Below are positions 25,961 through 46,649 of a DNA stretch of 64,000 nucleotides, piece by piece; within the stretch, counting starts at the first letter, position 1; the number at the start of each line of letters is the position of its first letter. The stretch comes from Silurus meridionalis (lineage: Eukaryota; Chordata; Actinopteri; Siluriformes; Siluridae), in assembly GCF_014805685.1 (NCBI RefSeq), contig NC_060901.1, positions 25,661,405-25,725,404 on the forward strand, in the 5' to 3' direction. The notes beneath the pieces were generated by a model. The model was not told where the DNA came from. It did not search any database and was given only the letters and a program-made list of their open reading frames with translations. A program made the translations under genes and the position numbers.

Positions 25961-28017
25961 CGACTGTAAGGTGTTGGCAGGGGACAGTGTAGCTAGACAG
26001 CATAGGATGGTGGTCTGTAGGATGGTTTTGGAGGCGAGGATGAAGAGGAGGAGAGTGAGGACTGAAAGAAGAATAAGATGGTGGAAACTGAAGGAGGAAG
26101 AGTGTAGTGTGAGGTTCAGGGAAGAGGTCAGAGAGAGGCTCAGTGGTGTTAAGGAGGTGTTGGATGATTGGGCAACTACTGCAGGAGTGATGAGGGAGGC
26201 AGCTAGAAAAGTACTTGGTGTGACATCTGGAAATAGAAAGGAAGACAAGGAGACGTGGTGGTGGAATGAGGAAGTGCAGGAGAGCATAAGGAGAAAGAGG
26301 TTGGCAAAACAGAAGTGGGATAGACAGAGTGATGAGAAAAGTAGGCAGGAGTACAAGGAGATGCGGCAGCAGGTTAAGAGGGATGTGGCGAAAGCCAAGG
26401 AAAAGGCATATGAGGAGCTGTATGAGAGGTTGGACACTAAGGAAGGAGAAAAGGATTTGTACCGATTGGCCAGGCAGAGGGACCGAGCTGGAAAGGATGT
26501 ACTGCAAGTTAGAGCAGTAAAGGATGGAGAGGAAATGTGTTGACTAGTGAGGAGAGTGTGTTGAGAAGGTGGAGGGAGTATTTTGAGCAGCTGATGAATG
26601 AGGAAAATCAGAGAGAGAGAAGGTTGGATGATGTGGAGATGGTGAAGCAGGATGTAGATAAGATTAGTAAGGAGGAAGTGAGAGCAGCGATTAAGAGGAT
26701 GAAGAGTGGAAAGTCGGTTGGACCAGATGACATACCGTGGAAGCGTGAGATGTTTAGGAGAGATGGCAGTGGGTTTTGACCAGATTGTTTAACAGGATTT
26801 TGGAAGGTGAGAAGATGCCTGAGGAATGGAGAAAGAGTGTGCTGGTACCGATCTTTAAGCATAAAGGAGATGTGCAGACCTGCAGTAACTACAGGGGTAT
26901 TAAGTTGATCAGTCACACCATGAAGTTATGGGAAAGAGTAGTGGAAGCCAGGCTGAGAGAAGAGGTGACCATCTGTGAGCAACAGTATGGTTTCATGCCG
27001 AGGAAGAGCACCACAGATGCCATATTTGCTTTGAGAATGTTGATGGAGAAGTATAGAGAAGGACAGAAGGAATTGCATTGTGTATTTGTGGATTTAGAGA
27101 AGGCGTCGACAGGGTGCCAAGAGAGGAGTTGTGGTACTGTATGAGGAAGTCAGGTGTGTCGGAGAAGTATGTAAGGGTGGTGCAGGACATGTATGAGGAC
27201 AGTGTGACGGCAGTGAAGTGTGCAGTAGGTACGACAGACTGGTTTAGAGTGAAGGTTGGACTGCATCAAGGATCGGCCCTGAGCCCTTTCCTGTTTGCAG
27301 TGGTGATGGACAGGTTGACGGACGAGGTCAGACAGGAGTCTCCCTGGACTATGATGTTTGCGGATGATATTGTGATTTGTTGTGAGAGTAGGGAGCAGGT
27401 TGAGAAGAGCCTGGAGAGGTGGAGATATGCACTGGAGAAGGGGAATGAAACTCAGTAGGAGTAAGACAGAGTACATGTGTGTGAATGAGAGGGAGGGCAG
27501 TGGAGTGGTGCGGTTGCAGGAGAAGAGCTTCAGAAGGTGGAGGAATTCAGGTACCTGGGTTCAACAGTGCAAAGTAATGGAGAGTGTGTTAGAAGTGAAG
27601 AAAAGAGTGCAGGCAGGGTGGAGTGGGTGGAGAAGAGTGACAGGAGTGATTTGTGATAGTAGGGTATCTGCAAAATTGAAAGGGAAAGTTTATAGGACTG
27701 TGGTGAGACCTGCGATGTTGTATGGTTTAGAGACAGTGGCATTGAGTAAAAGACAGGAGGTGGAGCTGGAGGTAGCAGAGCTAAAGATGTTGAGGTTTTC
27801 GTTGGGAGTGACGAGGATGGATAAGATTAGAAATGAGTTTATTAGAGGGACAGCGCATGTAGGATGTTTTGGTGACAAGGTGAGGGAGGCGAGATTGAGA
27901 TGGTTTGGTCATGTGCAGAGGAGGGACATAAATTATATTGGTAGAAGAATGCTGAGGATGGAGCCACCAGGTAGGAGGAAAAGAGGAAGGCCAAAAGGAG
28001 GTTCATGGATGTGGTGA
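25960..28017 (+). pseudogene. RTE reverse transcriptase, several frameshifts
   Basis: The pieces, in order, are 25917-26543 (basic helical linker), 26537-26779 (KMRSGK-like: RMKSGKSVGPDDIP), 26776-27144 (WRKSVLVPIFKHKGDVQTCS, NYRGIKL, VFVDLEKA), 27078-27458 (HQGSALSPFLF and the catalytic MFADDIVI) and 27382-28017 (LYGLETVALSKRQ, GHVQRRD, GRRKRGRPKGG). Motif A is damaged: siblings would read KAYDRVPRE, here KASTGCQE through an indel. At least four shifts make it non-functional. Confidence 0.75.
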
Positions 28018-29079
28018 GGAAGACATGCAGGTAGTTGGTGTAAAAGAGGCAGATGTAGAGGACAGGGTGGTGTGGAGACGGATGATCCGCTGTGGCGACC
28101 CCTAATGGGAGCAGCCGAAAGAAGAAGAAGAAGAAGAAGATATTACATTTTTTACATGAATATGTATGTGTAAATGAATGCAAAAAAATACATTCTGATA
28201 AATTTATCTATCTATCTCTTTATTTTTTCCTACATTTATTTTTTTATATTCATTATTTATACATATGTTTGTTTTTGGATTTTTTTTATTATTTAAATAT
28301 TTCCACATTTCTTCATTCATTTATTTCTGTGTTCTGTATTCTGTGTACATATCAGGTATTAATAATGTAGGCTGTCCTAAACTCATTCTAAACCATGATT
28401 TGTAAACAAATTGAGAAAAAAGTGAAAAAAAAAAAGAAACTGAAGAGAAATACCTAAAAACAGTTAGAGACAATTGTTAAAAAACGGTTTAAAGGTTTAT
28501 TGTTTGTCTGAGTTTATTCTGTGCCAAAAATTCCATCATGTTATAAAGAGACCTCGTTTGGAAGAGAACAGAAATAAGCATTTATAATGTAATAGTTTGG
28601 CAAAATGTTTAAAATATAAATGGTTAATTATGGGTGAGAACAGTGTTTTTACCAGCAGAGGGCACAACGCTTTGAGAACACTTCCGCATTGTACACGCTC
28701 TGAATCACTTGTGTAATCTGTCCAATACCAGCAGGGTGACGTCATGACCAGGAAGCTATAAACTACCTAATGCCAGTTAGACATAATGATTAAATTAAAA
28801 AGGCGTAATGGTTCTATCATGTGAGAGTGACCTCTGCTGGAAGAGAACAGAAATGCCCCATGGCATATATTTGATGGTAACAAAATAAATCTACTCTATA
28901 TAGAGTATATGGTTCTATTTATTTCCATATTTTATATTAATTGTCTCATTTAAGTGTCTTTTATCATTTTCCTGTTTTATTACAGTGTTTGGGATTTGTG
29001 TGTTTCTCTGCAGAATTGTGTTTTTGGCCTACTTTATTTCACACACTTTCACATGGTCAGTAGCGTGATGCTAAATTTG

Positions 29080-29090
29080 CACTTCCTGTG
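29080..29090 (-). promoter_or_regulatory. ETS-type site before gene 4 leader A
   Basis: An exact CACTTCCTGTG, 140 bp before the ATG at 29231. Confidence 0.5.
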
Positions 29091-29230
29091 GAGGTGTGAA
29101 GGAAGTAAAGGAGTAAACTTGCGATGTTTAGAGCGTTCATTATGATCAGACACATGCAGCAGTCAGTCAGTGTGTGTTTAGCTGTAGTTCTCTCTTTGGA
29201 TTAATGTGTGGGTTCGAGTTTACATTAAGA

Positions 29231-34898
<5,668 letters not shown>

Positions 34899-34975
<77 letters not shown>

Positions 34976-34976
34976 T
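34899..34976. repeat. (CA)n tract immediately after the gene 4 stop
   Basis: It begins at the base after TAA, so it forms the start of the 3' UTR. Confidence 0.95.
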
Positions 34977-35084
34977 ATTATTATATTTTTGTTACTCTAC
35001 ACATGTATACAATCTAACATTTAAAAATGATATTTTTTAATCACTGTTTTTATTTGTTTTAAAAAGGCTTCTAATATACTTGCA

Positions 35085-38198
<3,114 letters not shown>

Positions 38199-38279
38199 AC
38201 ATAGTTTTTTGGTGAATTTGTAAATTGATTTATCCATTTATTTTACATTTCTTAATTTATTTAAATTATTGGAAGATTT

Positions 38280-38840
38280 TTCCACAGTACCACAAATGAT
38301 ACCTCGAATCGTGCGGTCTGGTCGGGGGAGGTGTGCTATTACTTTTCTAAGAATTGCCTGAGCTGTTTTCGACCACAGGACCAAAAAGTGCAAATTCTTT
38401 CCCATAGAAAATGAATAGGACGGAAAACACGTGTCATATCTCCGCCCTCGAACATTCGACATGCACAAATTGCAAATCCACTCATAGGGGGGATGGAGTG
38501 GATCTCAACTGTAAACCCTGGGCCCGCTCGGTAATCTGAAAATTCTGTGACATTCTGGTTCCCATAGAAATTGAATGGGGATTCCGACACACCACAATTC
38601 GGCCGGTATTCACCCCACACGCAGATCGCACCCATACGACCGCATTCATCGATAACCCTGGGAGCAATGGGTAAGACACTCCCCATTAAAATGAATGGGA
38701 AAACACATATATCAACACCCCGTGGGGGGAATTGCATAATGGGACATGCTCTTATCCCACACTTAATGGGGGAAAGGGGTAGGGTCACAAAAATAAACCA
38801 AGAAGGACATGTAAAATATCAACAAACTCAGCCCAGCATA
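38280..38840. repeat. Interspersed module M, copy 3 (rearranged)
   Basis: It keeps the first half of the module (CCACAGTACCACAAATGATA, then ACCCCACACGC..) and breaks off after CAACAAACTCAGCCCAGCAT. Leader A, which should precede it, is missing here. Confidence 0.65.
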
Positions 38841-38844
38841 GGGA

Positions 38845-39170
38845 GTGTGGCTGCCTCAAAGTCCTAGTCCTCCAAGACATTTGCAATGCTGCGTGTTGGT
38901 CCACACTGCTGACCTTTTCTACAACCTGGACTGCAGTGCCACTCCTGGCCCCTCTGTCCTTCAACCTAGCTGTGCTTATAAACACTAGTTAGGGACTGGT
39001 CAGTCTGGCATGAATCGACACTCGTTCCCAAACCCCGTTTCGACGCAGCTCGAGTTTCTGAAAGGGAACATTCCTGAGTTACGTATGTATTTCCCTGCAG
39101 TGCTTCCCTCTCCCTTACAGAAGCTGGTGCTTACCTCAATCCATGTGCATTTTATACATTTTGGTCGTGA
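38845..39170. mobile_element. DIRS-like recombinase end and terminus fragment
   Basis: The plus strand reads LQDICNAACWSTLLTF near 38865-38915, a decayed form of the recombinase C-terminus seen at 8236-8508, with the RFY lost. Downstream, GTTTCGACGCAGCTCGAGTT at about 39033 is the DIRS terminal word in the orientation found at 13611. Confidence 0.5.
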
Positions 39171-39237
39171 CGTCTCTGCTTTGAGACAATGCCTGTTGTG
39201 AAAAGCGCTATAGAAATAAATTTGACTTGACTTGACC
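39171..39237 (+). mobile_element. LINE 3' tail fragment
   Basis: TTGTGAAAAGCGCTATAGAA, then ATAAATTTGACTTGACTTGACC, is a typical fish LINE 3' end with a short repeated tail. Confidence 0.5.
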
Positions 39238-39607
39238 TTGAAGATGAACAACAACAGTAACAATGTCATAACAGTTATTGTTAAATTTGAAATTTGTTTC
39301 AAGTGAAATTCCTGTTAGGAGGCTCCATAAAAAAAAAATAAAAATAAAAAAAACATGAACTTATATAATTAGCTTTATTGGTGCAGTAACCATGAAAGGC
39401 CACTAGACTGAAAAATCAGATCAGTGATGCAGTAGACTGCAGATTACTGTCACTTTTGTTTAAGGCATGAAAATGAATAATGTTTAATAGTTTATTGCCA
39501 TTAGATGATTGATAATGTAAGCATTCAGAGAATAGACTAAGTTCTAATGTGCAAAAGACATAAGAAACTTCCTCAATTCTGTGGTTAAGGCCATGTTGCT
39601 ACATTTA

Positions 39608-39618
39608 CACTTCCTGTG
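39608..39618 (-). promoter_or_regulatory. ETS-type site before gene 5 leader
   Basis: An exact CACTTCCTGTG, 131 bp before the ATG at 39750. Confidence 0.5.
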
Positions 39619-39809
39619 TGAACTGTGAGTGTGTGAGTCTGATCTATAGAGTGTTTATTATGATCAGACGTGGTGAAGCAGTTGGTCAGTGTGTGTTCAG
39701 CTCTAATACAGTCTTTAGATTAATGTGTGGTTTCTGGTCCTCAGTAAGAATGAGGGTGTGTTTTCTTCTCCTCCTTATACAGCTTCATCTCACTGAAGGT
39801 GAGTCTGCT

Positions 39810-39814
<5 letters not shown>

Positions 39815-39869
<55 letters not shown>
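39815..39869. repeat. (CT)n tract after gene 5 leader
   Basis: A pyrimidine tract starting some 15 bases past the donor. Confidence 0.9.
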
Positions 39870-39873
<4 letters not shown>

Positions 39874-39899
39874 CTTTTAAAAATAAATAGAGTGGAATC

Positions 39900-40678
39900 T
39901 CGATACTCGAGATTGTACTAATAAATTACATAAAAATATTTTGGTGTGTTTTTTAAAAAAGAGTTTCGCTGTTCAAAGTAAAATAAAAAAAATAATCATT
40001 TCCCACCTTTTATAATAGTAATATATAATAAATTATTATAATGATCATTTAATAATAATAAGAGTAATAATAAGATTCAACATCATAATCATTGTTATAT
40101 AATAAGCAGGAAGTGGACTTAAGTACAGATGTTTGTGGTAAAGTGCAAAATGCAGTAACTCAGATTAATGTCCTCAACAAGACCAGGATGCAGAGTGACA
40201 TCATCAGCTGTGTTTGAGGCCAGTGCTCGATTTGAGTCTAATGTGGGGTTCTCAGTTGTTGTGTAATTCATATTCTTTTTTACTAAAATAATTTTCATAT
40301 ATAAATTTTTTACTTGTCATGTGGGGTCTCTAATGCTTTATGGCGTCCCAGATCCCAATTCGAGCAGTGAAGGAGGCAAAGCAATGTGTTTAGCAGTCCA
40401 GGGAGGAAGGCAACATTGTCAGCAGTGTGATATCTTCAGCATAATGATTGCTATTGTACCAAAAAATCCAGAATATTCATTTATATGTGATTAACAGAAA
40501 AAACAACTTACATACTTTAGTACCAGATCACTTAATGACCTACACACAGCAGTAATCTGCACGAAGTCACTTACACATGTTTGACAGATCAGATAGCAAC
40601 TTACACACCTGAGTAACAGACCAAACAGTCACTTACACCTTTGAAACTATTTAGATAACAACATACACATCCCATTAC
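39900..40678. other. Gene 5 leader-D1 intron, first part
   Basis: No gene is seen. The sequence is collinear with introns after 24060, 31080, 50400 and 60360 as far as GGCAACATTGTCAGCAG. It then has a short repetitive stretch of the form ACTTACAC..GACAGATCA before the TA target of the next element. Confidence 0.5.
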
Positions 40679-41772
40679 AGTTTTTACCAATTGCTTACAC
40701 ATGAAATCTTTTCATGTCACACAATTTTTGAAACCTCTCACTCAAAGGGCAAAATTATATGCCAAATCTTCAAAACCATAAGCTATTTCTTAGCCTTAGA
40801 CTCAGTTTTCAATTGCATGAAACACTTTTTTTTAAAAACACTACACACAATTCTCTACCTAAAACACAAAGATCTATTAGGAAGTGACTTGCTTTTCTTT
40901 TCCAAACACAACCAATCAAAATGCTACACTTAGTCACCAGGTCACACAGACACATCTGCAAACACTAACTGCTTAATTGATCACTAATCAATCACTGCTT
41001 TACTTTACAGTAGTATAGATCAGATTACCTGTTTTGAAAAATGGTTGCTAACAATGAACAGAGAGCAAGAGGAGGAGGAGGACGAGAAAGGGGAAGGGGA
41101 AAGGGAAGAGGAAGAGAAAGAAGAGGATGAGGGCAAATAAGAGAAGGATAGAGAGCCATCTCTGATGAGATTAGGGCAAAAGTATTTGATCATGTAATCA
41201 ACCGTGGTTTGACTATGAGAGAGGCTGGACTGAGAGTCCAGCCCAACTTGAGTCGATTTACAGTGGCGTCCATAATTCGAACCTTCAGAAATGAGAACCC
41301 ATCCACAATTTACCACCCATCCACAATTTGTAGTTTTGTACCTACCCCCATATTCACCTTTTCTAAATCCCATAGAGGAATTCTTCTCAGCCTGGCACTG
41401 GAAAGTGTATGATCGTCAACCCTTGGCACGCATGCCACTTCTCCAGGCAATGGAGGACGCATGTGGGGACGTAGAGGTTGCCTCTGTTCAAGGTTGGATA
41501 CGCCATGCTAGAAGATACTTCCCTTGATGTTTGGCAAGAGAAAACGTAGCTTGTGATGTGAATGAAGTATTGTGGCCAGACCCAGCTCGGAGAAGAGATG
41601 AAGCTTAGCACTGGAGACTGCACCCTCCCCTGCCAATTCCTGGACCAGTTGCATTTTTGAAGGAGATGTCCGCTATTTTGCATTTTGTGTGAACAGTTTT
41701 GAGAATTGTGTGTAGAGTTTTGAAAAAGTGGACTTGGTTTTGAAAACGTGTGTAAGCAATTGGTCAAAACTG
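40679..41772 (+). mobile_element. IS630/Tc1-type DNA transposon with TIRs
   Basis: The inverted ends CAGTTTTTACCAATTGCTTA (left) and CAGTTTTGACCAATTGCTTA (right, minus strand) continue in CACA. The element is flanked by TA at 40677-40678 and 41773-41774. Its length of 1094 bp suggests internal deletion. A broken transposase lies inside. Confidence 0.8.
41041..41608 (+). pseudogene. IS630/Tc1-type transposase, internally deleted
   Basis: It starts MVANNEQRARGGGGRERGRG, an Arg/Gly-rich leader, and meets a stop at about 41130. It resumes with SDEIRAKVFDHVINRGLTMR and EAGLRVQPNLSRFTVASIIR, a helix-turn-helix, then jumps to LPPYSPFLNPIEEFFSAWHW near 41355, the motif around the last catalytic acidic residue. 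It ends ..VLWPDPARRRDEA. The catalytic core between about 41290 and 41330 has been deleted. Confidence 0.65.
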
Positions 41773-42292
41773 TAACATCAATGGTCCAGTTGATCTCAGA
41801 GCAGTTGAACAGGATATAGGTGTGGTGACTGGACAGGCCATTCCATGATAGATATCACTCCAGTTGAATGTATGACGTATGATTTGTCTTGTAAAGTGAA
41901 GTTGGTTGTAAAAAGCATTGAAGTATGGACCCAACAACACAAACCAATAATCTTCCACCTCCATGTTTGGCTGTGGGTGTGAAGTAGTCTGCTAACATCT
42001 TCAATCCTGTTCTCCATCTTCTTCTGTTAGAACCAAAGATCTAAAATTTGAACTCATCTGTCCACAGAACTTTCTCACAGTCATACACAGTCCAATTCTT
42101 GTGTGTTTTTTGTCTTTTAACTAGTTTGATGCATAGAAACAAATGGAACACGTGTCTCAATTAATAAATAGTGTTTTTGAACTGAGATATTATTTGGTTT
42201 TCATGTGTGTAATTGCTGCATCATGTGATAAAACATATGAAAGAGGAAGTAACCAGTAAACAAGTAATGGAAACTATTACATCAATACTTCT

Positions 42293-42293
<1 letters not shown>

Positions 42294-42362
<69 letters not shown>
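42294..42362. repeat. (GT)n tract in gene 5 leader-D1 intron
   Basis: About 34 units, in the position conserved among the units. Confidence 0.9.
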
Positions 42363-42463
42363 TGAGTGTGTTTGTGTATTGAAGAGCAATAGTGAGACCA
42401 CATTTGAACACAGTGTGTAGTTTCTTATGAACATTCCTGAATTGTAGACACTGAGTTATAAAA

Positions 42464-42508
42464 ATGCTGATGTGTTTTTATCTCCTTCTTTATTTTACTT
42501 CACTGAAG
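42464..42508 (+). pseudogene. Third leader-like exon remnant
   Basis: ATGCTGATGTGTTTTTATCT.. gives a hydrophobic start (MLMCFYLLLYFTSL) followed by GTCAGT and a long CT tract (42523-42590), the layout of the other leader exons. A more decayed copy lies at about 16731 in gene 3. Its use is doubtful. Confidence 0.35.
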
Positions 42509-42517
42509 GTCAGTCTG

Positions 42518-42591
<74 letters not shown>

Positions 42592-42639
42592 GTTCTCTCA
42601 CTTTTACTTTACTTCACCTGTGTTCTGAGCTGCACAGCA

Positions 42640-42950
42640 TCGGGAGAAAAGCTTTACCGATGGTGATTTTTAAACGCACGACGATGCCAAAAGATAAACT
42701 CTCAAGAGAAATTGTTGTGAAAGGAAGGAGGAAGACAGTGAACAATGACTTTCTTGGTAGGCTACTGTTTAGATAAAAGCCGTGTAACAGACACTGTCTT
42801 TCATTAAAGTGTGTGTAAAGTTCATTAGTTTCAGTGTAGACACCTGCAGCTTATAAACAGGTGCGACTTATTTATGTTCAAAACCTTTTTAAAATTCAGT
42901 GGGTGCGGCTTATATTTGGGTGCTTTTAATAGTCTGGAAATTACAGTATG
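42640..42950 (+). mobile_element. DNA transposon remnant (Tigger/pogo-like)
   Basis: A frame reads MPKDKLSREIVVKGRRKTVN, like the start of a transposase. The right end, GGGTGCGGCTTATATTTGGG..CTGGAAATTACAGTA, looks like the terminal region of a widespread fish element. The left end is not visible. Confidence 0.4.
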
Positions 42951-44376
42951 TAAGTCATCACCACTTAAATCTAATGTTATATTTTATTTCCAGGTTGAAC
43001 GTTTATTTTTATAAATCATGGAGATATTGTTTACTTTAAATGTTTTGCATTTGTGAATATTTCAGACAAACTTTATAAACAAGAGTTAATGAATAAATTC
43101 TCCCCCTCAGATACTGACTGCTCATTAACAGATCATTAACTGGTGTGTTCCTACAGGCTGCAGACTGGAAGGAAATAGAGAGATGACAAATGAGATCACT
43201 GCATACACAGGAGACTCAGTACTGCTGCCCTGCTCCTGCACTGACCTCCACACCAAACCTCAGATATTCACATGGAAGAAATACATTAATGGGTACAGAT
43301 ATCTCCTGAGAGAGAACAGTATAAAGACAGATTTCAGCTGGTTAATGATCACAGTTCAGGAAATCTCTCTCTGCTCATATCACACCTGACTGTAGAGGAT
43401 GGAGGATATTACAGGTGTAACACAGAGAGTGAACACAGAGTCATCAGACTCACTGTTGAAGGTAAATAACTCATTTTTATTCACAATGTTACTTCAGTGA
43501 TAATCTCATGACAGATTCATCTGATGTTGTAACAGTAATGCAGCATGTTGATGTTTGTTTATTTCTCCAGGTTGCACACTGAATCATGAGACAGTGGATG
43601 TGACTGGATATGTGGGACATTCTGTTCTTCTGCCCTGCTCCTGCTCTCAACTACAAGCCAAACCACAAACTCTCAAATGGACCATTTATAAAGGAGGGAA
43701 TCACAAAGAAATCTTTCCAAAGGACCAGACAAATCACTACACACACAGAGTTCAGCTCTTTAATGATCATCATCCAGGAAATCTCTCTCTACTCATATCA
43801 CACCTGACTGTAGAGGATGGAGGATTTTACAGGTGTGACATCATCAACAGCGTAAAGAACATCAAACTCACAGTAAGAGGTAAAACAACCTTTTATATTT
43901 AATTTATGGGAAATTGACTCTATTTTGACTACTGCTGTATAATAAAATGTTTTATGAATATCTTTATATATTTATGGAAAAGGAATAAAGTGTTAAAATC
44001 ACATCTGCTCATGTTCTGCCCCTCATCTGTATTTCTGATTATTATTATATATTATTTGTGTTTGTGTTCTGACCCACATTCACATCTGATTATGATTCCT
44101 GGAATAATCTCTAATGGATTAAATATTTCTCCCCTTGCAGAGGCTCCAAAAAGACCTTCACCATCCACCACAATAATCCAGACCACTACTGAACCAGGTA
44201 CTAAACACCACTGTAACAGAAAGTCTGTGTTTTTAGTGTTACTTACTGCTTCACCTTGGAGCAAATCTCAACCACTAAACTCAAAAACTACACTTATTTT
44301 TCTCCTCTACTTTTTGTACCAGCGGCAAAACCAGGCCTGGTGACCAAAGTCTACATTAATCCACAGTCTGAAAAAG

Positions 44377-44750
44377 GTAATGATTGATAAATCTTCATTT
44401 ATGGTGTTTTTTGTTTGACTATTATTTCCAGAAAATGAAAGGTCTTCCAATTATCCTAAAAAAAATGATCCAGATGTTTTATAGAATTGTGAAAGTATTC
44501 AAAAAGTGTACCCATTGTATGACAATGAAACACATATTTGACCTAGCGAGCATTTCATTCCATTCGTATTTTTCGAGTGTATAAACCTTAGTTTTAGTTA
44601 AACTTTTGTGAAGGTTAATGCATCACCATAGAGCAAATCTCATACACTAAACTCACAAACTACACTTTTCACATCAGCATGGATTCGTAGTAAAAGAGTC
44701 TGAGTGCTGAACTTATGCATCATAAAAACAAATAAAATGACAAAGAAGAC
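44377..44750. other. Gene 5 intron between second stalk and LTR
   Basis: Collinear with the gene 3 intron 18715-19084. No other feature is seen. Confidence 0.6.
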
Positions 44751-44755
44751 CCAGG

Positions 44756-45197
44756 TGTCAGGGTGGCGATCACGACGAGGAAGCGGAAGTTACACAATCA
44801 TAGATTATTTAACACAAAACGCACACAAGTCATGGAGAGCCACACATCGATAGTTATCCGCTCGAAAATAGTAATCCTACACGAAAAGGGATGTCCGGAA
44901 AACGGAAGTAAACTCTGATGGCAAAGAGTAATCCAACACGGAAACGGAGTTAGGAGACCGAACCAGCTGGTAAGGCTGGTTGTACGGGATCCAGGCGATC
45001 AGCAGCATGACATTCAAAAATCGACAGCCTATGACTCCAGAAAGTGAGTTTATATAGTCATCTCCTTAACGAGCCACAGCTGTCAGGAATCAAAGCCGAC
45101 GCAGCAAAACAAGGCAGTGGTGACTGCTACCGAGGAGGGCGTGGCAGGGGGATCCCTGACAGCTACCAAGGGGGGCATGGCAGGGGAATCCCTGACA
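44756..45197. mobile_element. Solo LTR in gene 5, orthologous to that of gene 3
   Basis: Same ends, same target duplication (CCAGG at 44751-44755 and 45198-45202) and same host position as 19090-19494. It is longer because the last approximately 37 bases (..CTACC.AGG.GGGC(G/A)TGGCAGGGG.. CCCTGACA) are tandemly repeated. Confidence 0.8.
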
Positions 45198-45620
45198 CCA
45201 GGTCTGTTGAGAAGCTAGAATCGTATTTCAGACATTAATAGGACAACATTTCTCCAACAAATATCCAGCAAATGGTCTCCTCAGTTCCCAGATGTATATA
45301 AAGTTGAACAGTGTAAATGTTTAAATAAAGTAATGTTATGACTGATATTGATGACGTCTCCAGAGTCTCTTCCTACTTCCCTTCGCTGTGGTGACTGTGA
45401 TCTGTCTGCACATCATTGTGGCTGTGGTTTACTGCTCCACCAAAAAGAAAGGTACAAGTTTCAAGCTCTTGTAATTTTACTAGTCGGTGGAAATGGTTCC
45501 TCCACTTACACATCATTGTATCTTCATGAACTGAGCGTTTCTTGTTTATTTTACCCTTCAGCTCCTAATACAGTTCAATACAGCAGAGGTGATGGAGATG
45601 GAACATTGAGTCTACAGTAG

Positions 45621-46640
45621 AGAAGATCAACAGAAGACATGAACAGCATCAGCTGATTACCAGACCAGAGAGCAACTTGGTCCACAAGATGAAAGCTTTG
45701 CTGATCTGTTGTTTTTAGCATATTGTAGATATCCTTCTCTTTTTTTTATGTAGTTAAAAGGACAAAATGTGATGTCATCACTCTGAGGTAAAATATCTTT
45801 ATATCAGTGACGTCTGCTCCGTGGGACATTATTAAGTCTAGTGTGTGATTAAAACAATGAGTCGTTCTAGTGATGTTTGGTTTAACCCCAACAGAGTTTA
45901 ATAAGATGATCAAGAGGTCTGAAAGAAAATGAGCAAACTCTTAATGAAAATCAGCGTAGGGGCCTGGGGGTCTGTACACAGTGGCCAGAGCGAGAGATAG
46001 TAGGGGTATTCTATGTAAGTCTGAAAGTACAACTTTAAGAACGAGCACTTCAAATGATTTAAACTTAAATCCTAATATCTGACAAACATTAAGAAGGGCA
46101 CTATAAATGGTTGTTACACCAACCCCATGACCACAGAGTATTATTAGATGTCTGTTTTTGGTGTTCCTGGATAAAATACTATTCATCTAAAAGACTTGTT
46201 TGATTTCTCGATTCACAACTTGCAGAACGATTGCAGCTGGAGGGAACATGAGAAATTAATTGCCTTTTATAGTTAAACGTCAATTTAACAAGCAGAGAGC
46301 AAATGATAAGTAATAAAGGTTTTAAAAACTTCTTCAGAACAGTTGGAGGATCTCTTCCTCTCAGCTTAGACAGGTGGATATTAGAGCTTTAATAAAGGTT
46401 TGGTCCTGGGATGAATTTGATCAGATATTCAGTGTGTAGTACAGAGTCAGCACTTGATGAATATAAAACTTGATTTAGAACTCAGGAAGTCTGTCACCCT
46501 CTCAGATTTTACCTGAACAGTTCTATTAAGCTGTAAATGCACTAATTGTGCAATAATCCAGAAAAAGTCTTATAACATTTGAAATGTTTAAAATTCAATT
46601 GACTCATTTTTGGTTACATGTGTGGGAATTGTGTGAACAG
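45621..46640. other. 3' flank of gene 5
   Basis: No gene is seen. It is collinear with 19918-20815. It contains AACACTGAGTAACC-type words less clearly than the ITIM-class flanks and runs into the CTCF-like pair. Confidence 0.5.
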
Positions 46641-46649
46641 TCTTTTTTA

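Larger units (their letters stand above)
25004..28140 (+). mobile_element. RTE-clade LINE, near full length, with 14-bp target duplication
   Basis: It is flanked by exact copies of TATTACATTTTTTA at 24990-25003 and 28141-28154. The 5' region (AGGGCATCCAGCGTAAAACA..) and the 3' end (GGCGACCCCTAATGGGAGCA.. then a GAA-repeat tail) are typical of fish RTE/Expander-type LINEs. It encodes an endonuclease and a reverse transcriptase, both broken by several small frameshifts. The empty site can be read at about 46731-46755. Confidence 0.85.
24904..28665 (+). promoter_or_regulatory. CTCF-like motif pair split by the RTE element
   Basis: CCAGCAGAGGACAG at 24904-24917 (one mismatch) and CCAGCAGAGGGCAC at 28652-28665. 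Removing the 3137-bp RTE and its 14-bp target duplication leaves about 597 bp between them, the normal spacing. Confidence 0.45.
39750..45620 (+). pseudogene. Gene 5: two-Ig-domain receptor, short-tail class, frameshifted
   Basis: Leader B 39750-39798 ([17 protein letters not shown]), D1 43157-43461, D2 43571-43879, stalk 44141-44197, second stalk 44323-44376, TM 45364-45451 and last exon 45562-45620. D1 is 305 nt instead of 309: four bases are missing after the TACATTAAT codons, and the frame then runs to a TGA at the end of SLCSYHT. The TM exon is 88 nt instead of 90 through two single-base losses in its first 20 bases, which destroys the hydrophobic frame. D2 is perfect and nearly identical to D2 of gene 4. 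Skipping D1 would give at most a secreted one-domain product. Leader A of this unit is missing. A shared solo LTR lies before TM. Confidence 0.7.

Noticed and set aside
25922..26507. Minus-strand frames of 171 and 192 codons
   Set aside because: They lie opposite the RTE coding region, are low-complexity Ser/Leu-rich and have no family features.
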